Both the position numbers and the translations under genes were made by a program. A DNA stretch of 64,000 nucleotides, from positions 1 through 64,000 of the forward strand of contig NCSJ02000114.1 of NCBI GenBank assembly GCA_002812745.2, given 5' to 3'. The notes beneath the pieces were generated by a model. The model did no database searches and was not told the DNA's origin. It worked only from the letters and a program-made list of their open reading frames with translations. This DNA is from Scytalidium lignicola (Eukaryota; Ascomycota; Leotiomycetes). Shown here one piece after another: positions 44,257 to 55,600 of the stretch (within the stretch, counting starts at the first letter, position 1; every line of letters starts with the position of its first letter).

Positions 44257-45093
44257 TCAGGCATACCTGCCCCGCTTGCCGCCCCCACCAAATCCGTCCT
44301 TGCCGTGCCCTAAATTACCAAGATCGAAAAATTCTCCAAAATTAATTTTTCGCTTTTGTCCCGCTCTTTCAGTTCTGTTTAAGGCAGCTGTGGGCCGGGA
44401 GTTTAATCGATTATTATGTCGTGAATTTGTTCGCCCAGGCCGTGTTATTGTAATGCCTGGTTGCGCTCCTGATGTATGTGTTGACATCGGTGGATCTTGA
44501 CCTTGTGCCCGTGTGTCGGAGAGATTAAGATCTGATAGTGTGATTTCTGCATCTTGTGGATAGGGATGCGAAGATCTGAACGCAAATGTGCCTTGTGGTG
44601 GTGTTATGATTGTTTGCTGATCGGTAAATATTGGAGCAGGAGCAGTTGCTGGAGCGGTAGATTCTGCTCGAGCTGGTGACGCTGTACCGGCTGGTGTAGT
44701 AGTGGGGTGAGGTTGACTTGTATTCTGGGACCTTTGGAGTGCTGGCGATGACCCTCTGTCTGTCTTGTCCATAACCTCGTCATCACTCTCTTGGGTCTGA
44801 GAAGAATCCCTCCCATCCAACCTCTCCGTAGCCCATCTTCGAATCCTCCAGCCCTCACCATCGCTCAGCCCAATAGATTCCTTATCTAAGAATGCTAGTA
44901 ATTCATCTAAGGCATCTTGATAGCCCTCTGATCGTGCCCGTCCCTGATCTGCTGCAGCGGTTTTATATAATTTTGTCACCGACAACGCAGCAGTTTTGAA
45001 GGCTTGTAATAGCTGCTCTGGAGGTTCGCTGGCTTGTTGTTTTGAGGAAGAGGTAACAGGAAGAGAAGTGTTAAGGCTCCTCATCGAGTCCAT
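44257..45093 (-). CDS. HAPSTR1/TAPR1-like protein (DUF4588)
   Basis: Single exon, 278 residues, start MDSMRSLNTSLPVTSSSK. The N-terminal third holds the only folded-looking part: EQLLQAFKTAALSVTKLYK, then EGYQDALDELLAFLDKE and RIRRWATERLDGR. The order AF..AA.SVT.LYK followed by GYQDALD resembles human HAPSTR1 (C16orf72), an E3-ligase (HUWE1) cofactor in stress responses; the match is from memory and moderate. The rest is Ser/Thr/Pro/Ala-rich, ending in a basic cluster (GQKRKINFGEFFDLGNLGHG) and a Gly-rich tail that suggest nuclear location. No role is established for the fungal proteins as far as I know. Confidence 0.7.
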   Translation of the reverse strand: MDSMRSLNTSLPVTSSSKQQASEPPEQLLQAFKTAALSVTKLYKTAAADQGRARSEGYQDALDELLAFLDKESIGLSDGEGWRIRRWATERLDGRDSSQTQESDDEVMDKTDRGSSPALQRSQNTSQPHPTTTPAGTASPARAESTAPATAPAPIFTDQQTIITPPQGTFAFRSSHPYPQDAEITLSDLNLSDTRAQGQDPPMSTHTSGAQPGITITRPGRTNSRHNNRLNSRPTAALNRTERAGQKRKINFGEFFDLGNLGHGKDGFGGGGKRGRYA

Positions 45094-45717
45094 GGTCGTG
45101 GCTCCTGGATCGTGACCCGAGCCCTTGGTGGAAGTGTTGAGTTGGCTTCCCTTTTAGCGTAGGAGATAAGTCTTATTATTATGAAGAAAGTAGGTATCAA
45201 AATGTATGTGGCAAAAATAAAAGACTTAAAAACACGATTGAATGAAGTACAAATGAGACCCCAAAGGGTACAAGTGAATGTGGTTGTTGAAGGACGTGGA
45301 TGTCTAGATTAGACGTACACAAACGCACATGATCTCGAACGTTCCTCTAATCAAGCAAGGAACAAAACCTTACCTTAGCACGCTTAGATAAAGTGGTGGC
45401 TTAACCAGATTTGGTAAGGCGCCAAGGCTGTATGATTTTAAGAACTAGCGCGCCGAATTGAGGTAGAACGCGACCTCGCGCCTGTTCTCAATTTCAACAT
45501 TGAACGATAACTGTTCACCTTTTTTAAAACGCATCAACTACTTTCCTTTTCAATCTTCAATTTATCTCCAGCGCAACTGGTTCATTTCCTATGACTTCCT
45601 AGAAGTTTTTCAAAATAGAAGAGGTACCTTTATCATACTGGACCTTCAATATCAGAGATTCTCATAGTGGTACCAACACGCACTTCTCATGCAAGTGGCG
45701 CCGACACAGACACAACC
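45094..45717. promoter_or_regulatory. Shared divergent promoter, HAPSTR1-like / ISWI
   Basis: 624 bp between start codons with pyrimidine-rich leader sequence near 45540-45560 before the ISWI start. No defined element assigned. Confidence 0.4.
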
Positions 45718-48700
45718 ATGGCGGATACTTCTGAAATAAAGCAATTGCCAGTTGATCCAATGGTATGTACTCCTTGCGACACGCTCTAAACCCACAGTCA
45801 AGATACTCTTATTATGTACCGGATTGATATCTCTCATTGTTCGGGACTGACATTCAGCTTAGGATGTCGATGAGACACCCGATTACACCGAAGACTCTGA
45901 CACGAATCCAAATACTACTGCTAGTAGTGTTGTTGGTGATCATGCCGCGACTGATGGCCGTAGAAGACGCTCTGAAGCCACCCTGCTTAGACGGAGTGTA
46001 TTCGGAAAGAAGCACGATCGTCTTGGAGAGTCAAAGGTAATAGAAAATAGAGAATAGAGACACAAAGAACCCTGGTTAGCTACATTATGGTGTCTAACAT
46101 GTTAGGTATATAGGAAGATGATTCAATTCGTCGTTTTCGATACCTCCTTGGTCTAACTGACCTATTTCGTCATTTCATCGAAACCAATCCAAACCCGCGT
46201 ATTCAAGAAATTATGCATGAGATTGACCGCCAGAATGCAGAAGCTGCGAAATCCAAGCGAGCAGATGCCAGACAAGGCGGCGCTAACAACGAGAGACGTC
46301 GAAGAACTGAAGCCGAGGAAGATGCAGAGCTCTTGAAGGACGAGAAAGCTGGAGGATCTGCCGAGACTGTCTTTCGAGAGTCACCAGGATTCATTCAAGG
46401 TCTGATGCGTGATTATCAAGTCGCGGGTTTAAATTGGCTGATTTCTCTTCACGAGAATGGTATCTCTGGAATCCTTGCTGATGAGATGGGCCTTGGTAAA
46501 ACCCTGCAAACAATTGCATTTCTAGGATACCTTCGGCACATTATGGGTATCACTGGTCCTCATCTTATTACTGTACCGAAGTCAACCCTAGACAACTGGA
46601 AAAGAGAATTTGCAAAATGGACCCCTGAAGTTAATGTTCTAGTTCTGCAAGGAGCCAAAGAGGAACGCCATGAACTTATCAATGAAAGGCTCATTGATGA
46701 AAAGTTCGATGTCTGTATCACCAGTTACGAAATGATTTTGCGAGAGAAAGCACACTTGAAAAAGTTTGCTTGGGAGTATATTATTATTGATGAGGTATGG
46801 TTTTTGTCACTCTACAATGATCTTGTATTAACTTCAACAAGGCCCATCGGATCAAGAATGAGGAGTCCTCCTTAGCCCAGGTTATCCGCTTGTTTAATTC
46901 CCGCAACCGGCTTCTCATTACCGGTACACCCCTCCAAAATAACCTGCATGAGCTGTGGGCTCTCCTCAACTTCTTGCTTCCTGATGTATTTGGTGATTCG
47001 GAGGCTTTCGACCAATGGTTTTCAGGCCAAGGAGCTGATCAGGATACTGTTGTACAACAGTTGCATCGTGTCCTACGTCCATTCTTACTTCGACGTGTTA
47101 AGAGTGACGTTGAGAAAAGCCTATTACCTAAAAGAGAAGTTAACCTTTACATTGGAATGTCCGATATGCAAGTTAAGTGGTACCGGAAGATTTTGGAGAA
47201 GGATATTGATGCAGTTAATGGGGCCGGTGGCAAACGCGAGTCAAAGACGCGACTTTTAAACATTGTCATGCAATTACGAAAGTGTTGCAATCATCCTTAC
47301 CTCTTTGAGGGTGCTGAACCTGGTCCACCATATACAACCGATGAACATCTTGTCTTCAATGCTGGAAAGATGGTCATGCTCGACAAATTGCTCGTTCGAC
47401 TTAAGAGGCAAGGAAGCCGCATTTTAATATTCTCCCAGATGAGCAGAATGCTTGACATTTTAGAGGATTACTGCGTCTTTCGAGAATTCAAGTACTGCCG
47501 GATCGACGGTGGTACTGCGCATGAGGATCGTATCGCAGCTATCGATGATTATAATAGACCAGGCTCGGAGAAGTTTGTCTTCCTATTAACCACTCGTGCT
47601 GGTGGTCTCGGAATCAATCTTACAAGTGCCGATATTGTTGTTCTATATGATAGCGACTGGAATCCTCAAGCAGATCTGCAGGCAATGGATAGAGCTCATC
47701 GAATTGGCCAAACCAAGCAAGTCGTGGTGTACAGGTTTGTAACGGAACATGCTATTGAAGAAAAGGTTTTGGAGCGTGCAGCTCAGAAACTTCGTCTTGA
47801 TCAGCTCGTAATTCAGCAAGGTCGTGCACAGATAGCTGCCAAAGCTGCTGCGAATAAAGAAGAATTACTTACCATGATCCAGCATGGAGCTGAAAAGGTA
47901 TTCAATTCTAAGGGTGCAACTGGTGCCCTTGCAGAGAAAGGTGCCGAACTCAATGATGAGGACATAGATCGAATTCTCAAGTATGGTGAAGAGCGAACTG
48001 CTGAACTCAATGCCAAATATGAGAAATTAGGTATTGATGATCTGCAGAAGTTCTCGTCAGAATCTGCTTATGAATGGAATGGTCAAGACTTCACTAATCG
48101 TAAGAAGGAAATTGGTATCAATTGGATCAATCCGGCCAAACGTGAGAGAAAGGAACAATCATATTCGATGGATAAGTATTACAAGCAAGCACTATCTACT
48201 GGCGGTCGTACCGCGGATACTAAGCCAAAAGCACCTCGAGCACCTAAACAAATCGTTGTTCATGATTATCAATTCTTCCCTCCTCTCCTCCGAGATTTGC
48301 AGGACCGTGAAACAGCATGGCATCGCAAAGAAATAGGCTATAAGGTTCCACTTCCTGAGGGTCCTGATGAGGATTTGTCTGATCGTGAAGCTGAGAGAGC
48401 TCTAGATCAGGCAGAAATCAATAATGCGACTCCCCTTACTGAAGCGGAACAAGAGGAGAAGCAGCGCTTATCGCAGCAAGGATTTGCAGACTGGAACCGT
48501 AGAGACTTCCAACAGTTTGTCAATGGCTCAGCAAAATATGGCCGGAAGAACTATGATCAGATCGCGGATGAGGTTGATAGTAAGACTCCCGAGGAGATCA
48601 AAGCTTACGCCAAGGTATTCTGGCAACGATATACTGAGATCGCCGACTATAGCAAATATATCAGCTTGATTGAGGCTGGTGAGGAAAAGACAAGAAAAAT

Positions 48701-49308
48701 TGAGCACCAGCGTAAGATGCTTCGCAAGAAGATGCAGCAATACCGAGTTCCACTTCAGCAATTGAAGATCAACTACTCCGTCTCAACCACGAATAAGAAG
48801 GTCTACACAGAAGAAGAGGACCGGTTTTTGCTCGTATTATTGGACAAGTACGGTGTCGACGGCGATAACATCTACGAGAAGATTCGTGATGACATTCGTG
48901 AAAGTCCACTCTTCCGCTTCGACTGGTTCTTCCTGAGCCGTACACCAGTCGAGATCAGTAGAAGATGCACTACTCTTCTCACTACCGTTGCTAGGGAGTT
49001 TGAGGATGGTAAAGGTACAAATGGTGTATCCCATGGGAAAACTAAGAGGGATCCAGATAGTGAGAATGATGAAGATAGTATTCTGGGTATGGCACCGGCC
49101 AAGAAGAAGTCCAAGGGTGTTAAGGTATGATACCTGGTTATAAAGATTAATCTAATTACTAATGCATACATAGAACAAAGCTCTTGACAATGTTAAGTCT
49201 GCAGCTGGAAGCAAAGCAACCTCGGCTGCTCCATCTTCTCGTGCATCGAGCGTCGTCTCAACTGACTCAAAGCCTTCAAAGGTCAAGGCAAAAGGCAAAA
49301 AGAAGTAA
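45718..49308 (+). CDS. ISW2: ISWI-family chromatin-remodeling ATPase
   Basis: Exons 45718-45762, 45863-46036, 46114-46794, 46842-49124 and 49174-49308 give 1105 residues, all joined in phase 0. The SNF2 ATPase starts near residue 160; [19 protein letters not shown] holds Walker A (about 197) and [15 protein letters not shown] holds the DEAH box, split by intron 3. The second lobe has [38 protein letters not shown] and [15 protein letters not shown]. The C-terminal HAND-SANT-SLIDE module follows: [20 protein letters not shown] (SANT, about 852) and [19 protein letters not shown] (SLIDE, about 935). ISWI proteins space nucleosomes using linker DNA sensed by HAND-SANT-SLIDE. ISW1 and ISW2 homologues are hard to separate here; the symbol is tentative. 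The last exon is a Lys/Ser/Ala-rich nuclear tail. Confidence 0.93.
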
Positions 49309-50012
49309 AGTCTTTTAGTCATCCACAAGATTCCTTAATGGCTGTTTTACATGAGTAAAGAATTATCTGGGTGGGAAATGGCGCAAGGTGGTGAGTTGAT
49401 ATCATTGTTTGGCGCTTGTGAAAAAGGTTTCTCGGAGGTAAAAGCCAGGGCTTTCAAATAGATGGAACTAGAGTGAACCACAATAAAATTCCACACATAA
49501 ATATCTTTCTAAATGCAAATATCGTGATAAGTGCTGTCACGGGCTGTATCTGCCATCTCAGTTAATCCCTTCATGACCCCTTATTTTACATAATTATGAA
49601 GTCATGGAAATGAAAAGGATCTTATTTTTATACGGGCCATGATTTTGATTAGAAAATTCAAAACCTTGTAACGAAATATAAAATCCAGTGTGAAATATTT
49701 AAGGTTGACTGAATTACACTGGTGAAACATTAGATAATTCGAATCCATTCTAGTTAAATTCAAGGTAAAACCCAAATATAATTCCTTGGATNAAAAAGTC
49801 GATGCTACCGATCGTATAGTGAATCTCACTCAAGCCCAATGCAACGGAACTTTTGAAAAAACTACCATGGAAAGAACCATCCGTATTACCTCCAATGAAT
49901 ATCAGCTCGTGAAAGCAACCTTGCCTCTGATATCATAATTTTATCGATGCTCTTCTAATATTACCATAAACCCGAACCATCTTATAGATTTCTTAACGGG
50001 GCCCAGGTGTTC
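49309..50012. other. Convergent intergenic region, no gene seen
   Basis: 704 bp, AT-rich, between ISWI and the 3' end of the CCCH gene; contains an ambiguous base at 49792 beside a five-A run. No feature. Confidence 0.5.
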
Positions 50013-51404
50013 CTACAGTGACATTTGAGGAACTGGAGATCCCACTGGACCGAAAGATCGTGCTCGACCTAGTTATAGTTCAGTATAAATAAGGTAAGGA
50101 AATCAGAGAATCATCACAAATAACTTACTATAGCTCAGTTCATCCAATGCTAGAGACTTTTCGAATCTGCTGGGCATGAGCCCATTGCGACGCCATGGGC
50201 CAGCAACTCGAGAAGAATCAGATCGAGGGCTATTTGAGATGGATTGAAGTTTGGCTGACTGCTGACAGCGCCACCAAAACGGAAGGCCATTATTCAAACC
50301 AAGTTCCAGCTGAGTAGCTCTATCCATAGGCATTTCATGCTTATATTTACATCCTTGCTGTGTGAATGCGCAAACACCTTCGTGGACCCATTTATCACAG
50401 TAAATTTTCTTCCTACGCAAAGGCTTTGATTGAATAGTTTGAAATTCCGTACGAATTGGTTCATTTAACGGAGCCTTTGATAGAATATTATCAATTGCAT
50501 GCTATGATACAATTAGTATTTTCAATAGAGTAACACTCAACATTTCTTAACGAGCCGTACAACTGCAACGCTAATAAGAGACTCACCTGGACATCATTGT
50601 CATTACTTTTAGAATATCGGTCCCTTACATTGAAATGGTGCCATCCTGAGAGTAAATGAGTAGGAGGGGAAATCTATAAGAGTGTTAGTGTACTACGAAG
50701 TTCCCGAATAGAATCAATGTACTCACAGAGTGTGAATCGTCACCAGAATGATCAGCTTCCGTATAAGTTCCGCTTGGGATGGCGTGTAAAGTTGGAATAA
50801 TGATCAATCCTTCTGGTTTATCGTACTTGGGGATATTAACCCAAGGCAGGATCAGGTCTGCAGGAACGAGTCTAGTGTATGATCCATTTTCACGTCGCAG
50901 TGCATATCCCCAAGCAATATCCAATTGCTCTTGAGTGGGAAATTTCATTCCTGGGTACACTTCTTTAACTGGAAACCCGTATGCAGGATTAGAGCCCAAG
51001 GTATTTCGATCTAGCAATAACTGGTTATTTGAGGCACTAAAAGGAATATGCTCTGAATGCCGTTTGTCGGGGTAATAACACGTTTTATGACGTGATGATG
51101 GAGAACCTGCAAATTTTCTCGAATTGTAGTGATATGGCCCAGACAAACTTGACGATGTTGTACATTGAAGATAATCAATTGGAGTCTCTGCAACACTTGA
51201 TTGTGACATATCTCCAGTCATTGGGGTATTGGATACAGTTGGGGCCTTCCTGCCAACTGAACCTATCCTTGGTATATCACCGTTGACCTCGTATGAAATT
51301 GGTTCGCCATCAAAACCATAACTCGGGCTAAGATTTTTTGAAATAATTTTATCTACAATGTTGGATGCTTTTGACGGTGTATGTTCATCTTGCTTTGTCA
51401 ACAT
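50013..51404 (-). CDS. Fungal CCCH-type zinc-finger protein
   Basis: Exons 51404-50727, 50673-50587, 50501-50129 and 50068-50013 give 397 residues. Exon 1 is mostly disordered, ending with a conserved-looking block: AYGFPVKEVYPGMKFPTQEQ, WGYALRRENGSYTRLVPADL and LPWVNIPKYDKPEGLIIIP. Exon 3 carries one zinc finger, C-x8-C-x6-C-x3-H, in YCDKWVHEGVCAFTQQGCKY (about residues 290-312), followed by KHEMPMDRATQLELGLNNG and LPFWWR. CCCH fingers bind RNA, so a role in RNA control is likely, but the family is uncharacterised to my knowledge. The fourth exon is 56 nt, coding only the last residues RARSFGPVGSPVPQMSL after a Ser codon split by the intron. Confidence 0.8.
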
Positions 51405-52613
51405 GTTACCTATATGGATATTCCCGATATATGTAATTTTTGGGTAAAAACGAGAATCCTTGAGAAGAAGAAAAGAAGTAGACTGAATTGTATATTCTAT
51501 AAGAGGAATTCAAAATTGTTGTAGATGGAAGTGAATATCAAACGTAGACTACGTCCAAAACTTGAACGAAAAATAAACTATATGTATACCACTGAGAAAG
51601 CAGATAAGGACTTTGAGAATCTATCTTCTGCGTTTATCTTTCGCCTGTTTGGTTGTAGCAAATAAGGTTTCCTGCAGAAGGAAAGCTGCAATGTTTGCAG
51701 GTCGACCTAACAAACGATGGAGATATTGTTGGCTAGATCGCATGTGGTTGACGTACGAAAGTAATGAAGCCGAGCGGTGAAAGTCACAACCCGGGAAATA
51801 CTAGGAAAAGAAACAAACGTAGATGTGTTTAGCTATTAGTAGCTGTTTCGTTAATATTGAAGAGGCGAGTATGTAAGAAGCAAGAAATACGATAATATTC
51901 AATAATATAGACGCCAACTGAGTGAATGAATACTAGCGTGATAAGGTTTATTTAAGAGTTTAAATCAAGGGAAAGACTTCGGAATGTGTTTTATAGACTA
52001 AAACCTTATACTCGATTGAAGAGTAGTAACTCGGGTTCGCGCGTTCGGAACAGGGAACGAAATGAATTNAAAAAAATACAAAAGAAAAGCCTCAATATAT
52101 TATACATATATAGTTGAATATAGTTTTGCGAAGACTCAGCGAAAGAATTAGTCCGAAGTAGTGAATATTTATCTTATGCTTTCAGTCCCTATTCCGATGT
52201 TTATCAGTGATTGGTTTTTGAAGTGATAGGAAATAATACTTAGCTTGTTTTGTTTTTATAAGAGTGCTTTGCACAAATTTATGATTGTAATAGATGTAGC
52301 AGTAATACTTATTTAATGTTCCCTTTCACAAAGTCTCATGTTGATCTGTTCAAATCGGATTTCACAGGTAAGTCACTGCTAATATAATCGTGCATGAATT
52401 GCCTCTAAACCCGGCGATTTGCAGGTATTGTTTCAGTCCAATCGCCCACGAATGGAAGCATCAAACGCCGGTTGATCTATGAATAAATGTGAACCCAGTC
52501 TCTAAAGCCGTGATCCTAGCTCTATCCATCCCAATGCACCAACTTAGAAGATATGCTAAGAAAGAAATTCTAAAAATAATTTTGGTACAACTGGAGGAAG
52601 TATAATTATCAGT
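51405..52613. other. Upstream region of CCCH gene, no gene seen
   Basis: 1.2 kb from the CCCH start to the 3' end of the Mit1-type gene. AT-rich, with stops in all frames and an ambiguous base at 52069 beside an A-run. Probably a long promoter and 5' leader of the CCCH gene. Confidence 0.5.
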
Positions 52614-55600
52614 TCATGCACTTCTCTCTCGTATTTTCCGCTCCATTTTCCTCCGCACTATCCTAGCTAGTTCGTTCCGTAGATGCAATCGAGAATTGTC
52701 GATTTTCTCTTGCGGTGCTTTTGCCCTGCTCAATACATCAAGCATAAGTCGGATTCTTATCTCTGAGCATGCTTTGCTGCAATCCTGATTAAGTTCGGTG
52801 TGCTTGAATCTGCATAGTTGGCAGCGTGGGATTCTGCCAAATTGCAATGGGCAGCGATTCCTAGGGTGGTGTTGCCGGCAGAGCATGCAGGGGGGGAGTG
52901 CTTTTTCAAATTGAAGCTCCGGTTGCTGTTGGTCTGGAGGCCGTTTCGCCCTGATCTCCGAGTTTATATTGCTGGTGTTAATTTGGAGTGTAGTTCTTTT
53001 ACTGGTTGATGGATATATGGAGGAATGTTGGGTTGTTTTGCGACGCTCCAACCTGGTCTCTGAGGATGACACGTTTCCAGATCCGATTTTATTTGATTTA
53101 CCAGACGTAGGCCTAGCGGATTCGAAGTGTGTAATATCACTGTGGATTTTTGCTTGATGCTTATATTGTCCAGGTATCGGCGCTCTAATACTAGGCGTCT
53201 GATCTTCGCTAGAGAGTATTGTATGGATAGAGTCTGTAGATTGGATTTGGTGCTTGGTGGAGAGAGGATGAACAAAAGTGGGAGGGGGAGGGCCGGATGA
53301 GTGATGATTCGGTTCTTGAGAAGGTCGGAACTGAGGAGACAGATGTGTATGTTTTGTTTGTGATGGATCGGTAACTGTGGAAGACTTCGTTAGCAAAACC
53401 TTGCACTGATTTCCTTCTATTTGGCAAAAGATTCGGCAACATGTAGTGCGGCTCTAGAAGGTTGCATCTTCGCAGCAAATTTATGCTTTTTTGCATTGCC
53501 CTTTTTAGAATCAAGGGTGTCTTCTTGAGCTTTTTCTTTCGCAGCCTTAAGGTCTGCTGAATCCGTAGGTGCCTTTTTATGCACAGAGTTATGATTTCCA
53601 ATGCTTCCTACTGTTCGTCTCGAAGCACTACGAATTGACTTAGCAGAAACTACTTGATTCTTGTTTGGGGCAGTATTCTTCTTCGAAGCCTTAGACTTCT
53701 TCAAAGGCGGGAAAGAGCCCGAAGGATTTCTTGCTCTGGTATCTATGATATTCATGGCAATCTGCACTGGCTTTGAACCAGGCTTTGCTAGTAACCGAGT
53801 AGGATGTCGAGAGGGTGTCTTCCTACCTTTTCTAACACTCAGGCTGGTCCGTGGTACCGATCGAGTGCTCTCTGGCTGCCCGGGAATATCTAACTCATCT
53901 AGATGTACTGGGTCTAAGTCGACCTCCGAATCTTCTTCAGACTCTGGTGCTGCCGCAAAATCTGGATCAGCTGAGCCCTTGCGAGCTCGTTGGCGTCTGG
54001 CAGGGGGAGAAGAGACAGGTCCATCTTCGGGTAAAGTATCTTTACTATAATTTATGGCCTACTCGATTAGGTCATATTATTAGTAATGAAGGTATTTTCA
54101 CTAACCTGACGAGCACGTCTTCCACGGCCAAGAGTTTCTATATGATTGGCAGCCTCACGAGCAGCATCTGCTTCTCGTTGCTTCAAAATCTTCTCCCATA
54201 GATTTGCATTTCTGGCAGTAGATTCAGAATCTATATCGCCAAGATCTTTAACAAGTGTAGACTTATCATTCGACCACACACGAGCATATGAGAATTGTGA
54301 TTCGCCGGTCTTGTTTTCATCGTTGGCGTCATTATTTTCTATCTGCGTCCGATCAAGGAGTTTGTCTACTGAAGCAGAGTCATAATGGATGTCGTTTCTG
54401 TCATCGTTGTTGAAAAGAGCGTCTGCACCATGCCTGAGAATGGATTCGAGATCCACACCAGCATCTTCGTCAGCGTCCATACTTTCGATTAAGGCTTGGT
54501 CTAAAGCCAGCTTTTTACGGCCAATCTGAACTATTTTTTCTTCAGCACTATTTTTATTCATTAGTTGAAAGACAAGGACTTTATTCTTTTGACCAATACG
54601 ATGGGCCCGAGAAAGCGCTTGCATATCTTGATGGGGCTAAGGAACTGTTAGCTAACAGAAACAAACTTGTGAGGAGATGGGTTTTAAAGTACGTTAAAAT
54701 CAGGATCCTATTTCTAGTTAGTTTCTTCTTGAGGAAAAAGGGTAAAACGGCATATCACCATAATAATCACAGTATCTGCTGTTGCTAAGTTTATTCCTAC
54801 ACCACCTGCTCTAGTGGAGAGTAGGAAAGCGAAAAGTTGAGAATCCGGGGAATTGAAGGCATCTATTCGTTTCTGCTTCTCCAGAGCGCTTATGGTCCCA
54901 TCTAAACGCTGAAAAAGAAGTCCAAGCCCGTTGAGGAAGTCTTCGACTAGATCAAGCTGTTCTAAGAACTGGCTGAAAAGCAAAACACGATGTCCACGTT
55001 CTCGTAATTTAGGTAGCATGATCTCTAGTAACTGGAATTTAGATGAGGCATCAATGAGATTGCGGTGCAGGGTTTCGGGTGCGACTGATGTTTCTTCGAT
55101 TGCTGAACTGTAAAGGAACGGGTGGCAAAGGCACTTGCGTAATTGCATTAGTATGTTATTCAGGTTTCCCCTTTCACTTGCGCGGAGTGTTGCCTTTCCT
55201 TGACCAAAGATCGACTTTATAAGCTTGGGATTCTTGGCCAAGATTGATTTGTATAACNTTTTTTTGGACAATGCTCATCGTGACAGGCACAATCACTTGG
55301 GCCATAGGAGGCAGGAACTTCAAGACTTGGAGCTTGGTTCTCCTATTTAGATTTAGCAACGTGCGTGTCGGTTATGAAACAATCTAACAAACCGTAAGAA
55401 GAATGGCCGGATCAGATCGTGCAATTCTGGTAAATTCTCCTTGGTTAACTCTGCGTATTTTTCGTCTAGCCCCGCAGCATCCATAGAAGGATCAAGAAAC
55501 TGAAGGAGATTGAAAAGTTCTCGTTTGTTGTTTTGTAACGGAGTACCTAAATATGTCCATCAGTAACCTGATACAGAAAAATAGGCAAAAAAGAAGCCCA

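Noticed and set aside
43544..52613. A secondary-metabolite or other biosynthetic gene cluster
   Set aside because: No polyketide synthase, peptide synthetase, terpene cyclase or P450 is present; the genes are housekeeping or regulatory.
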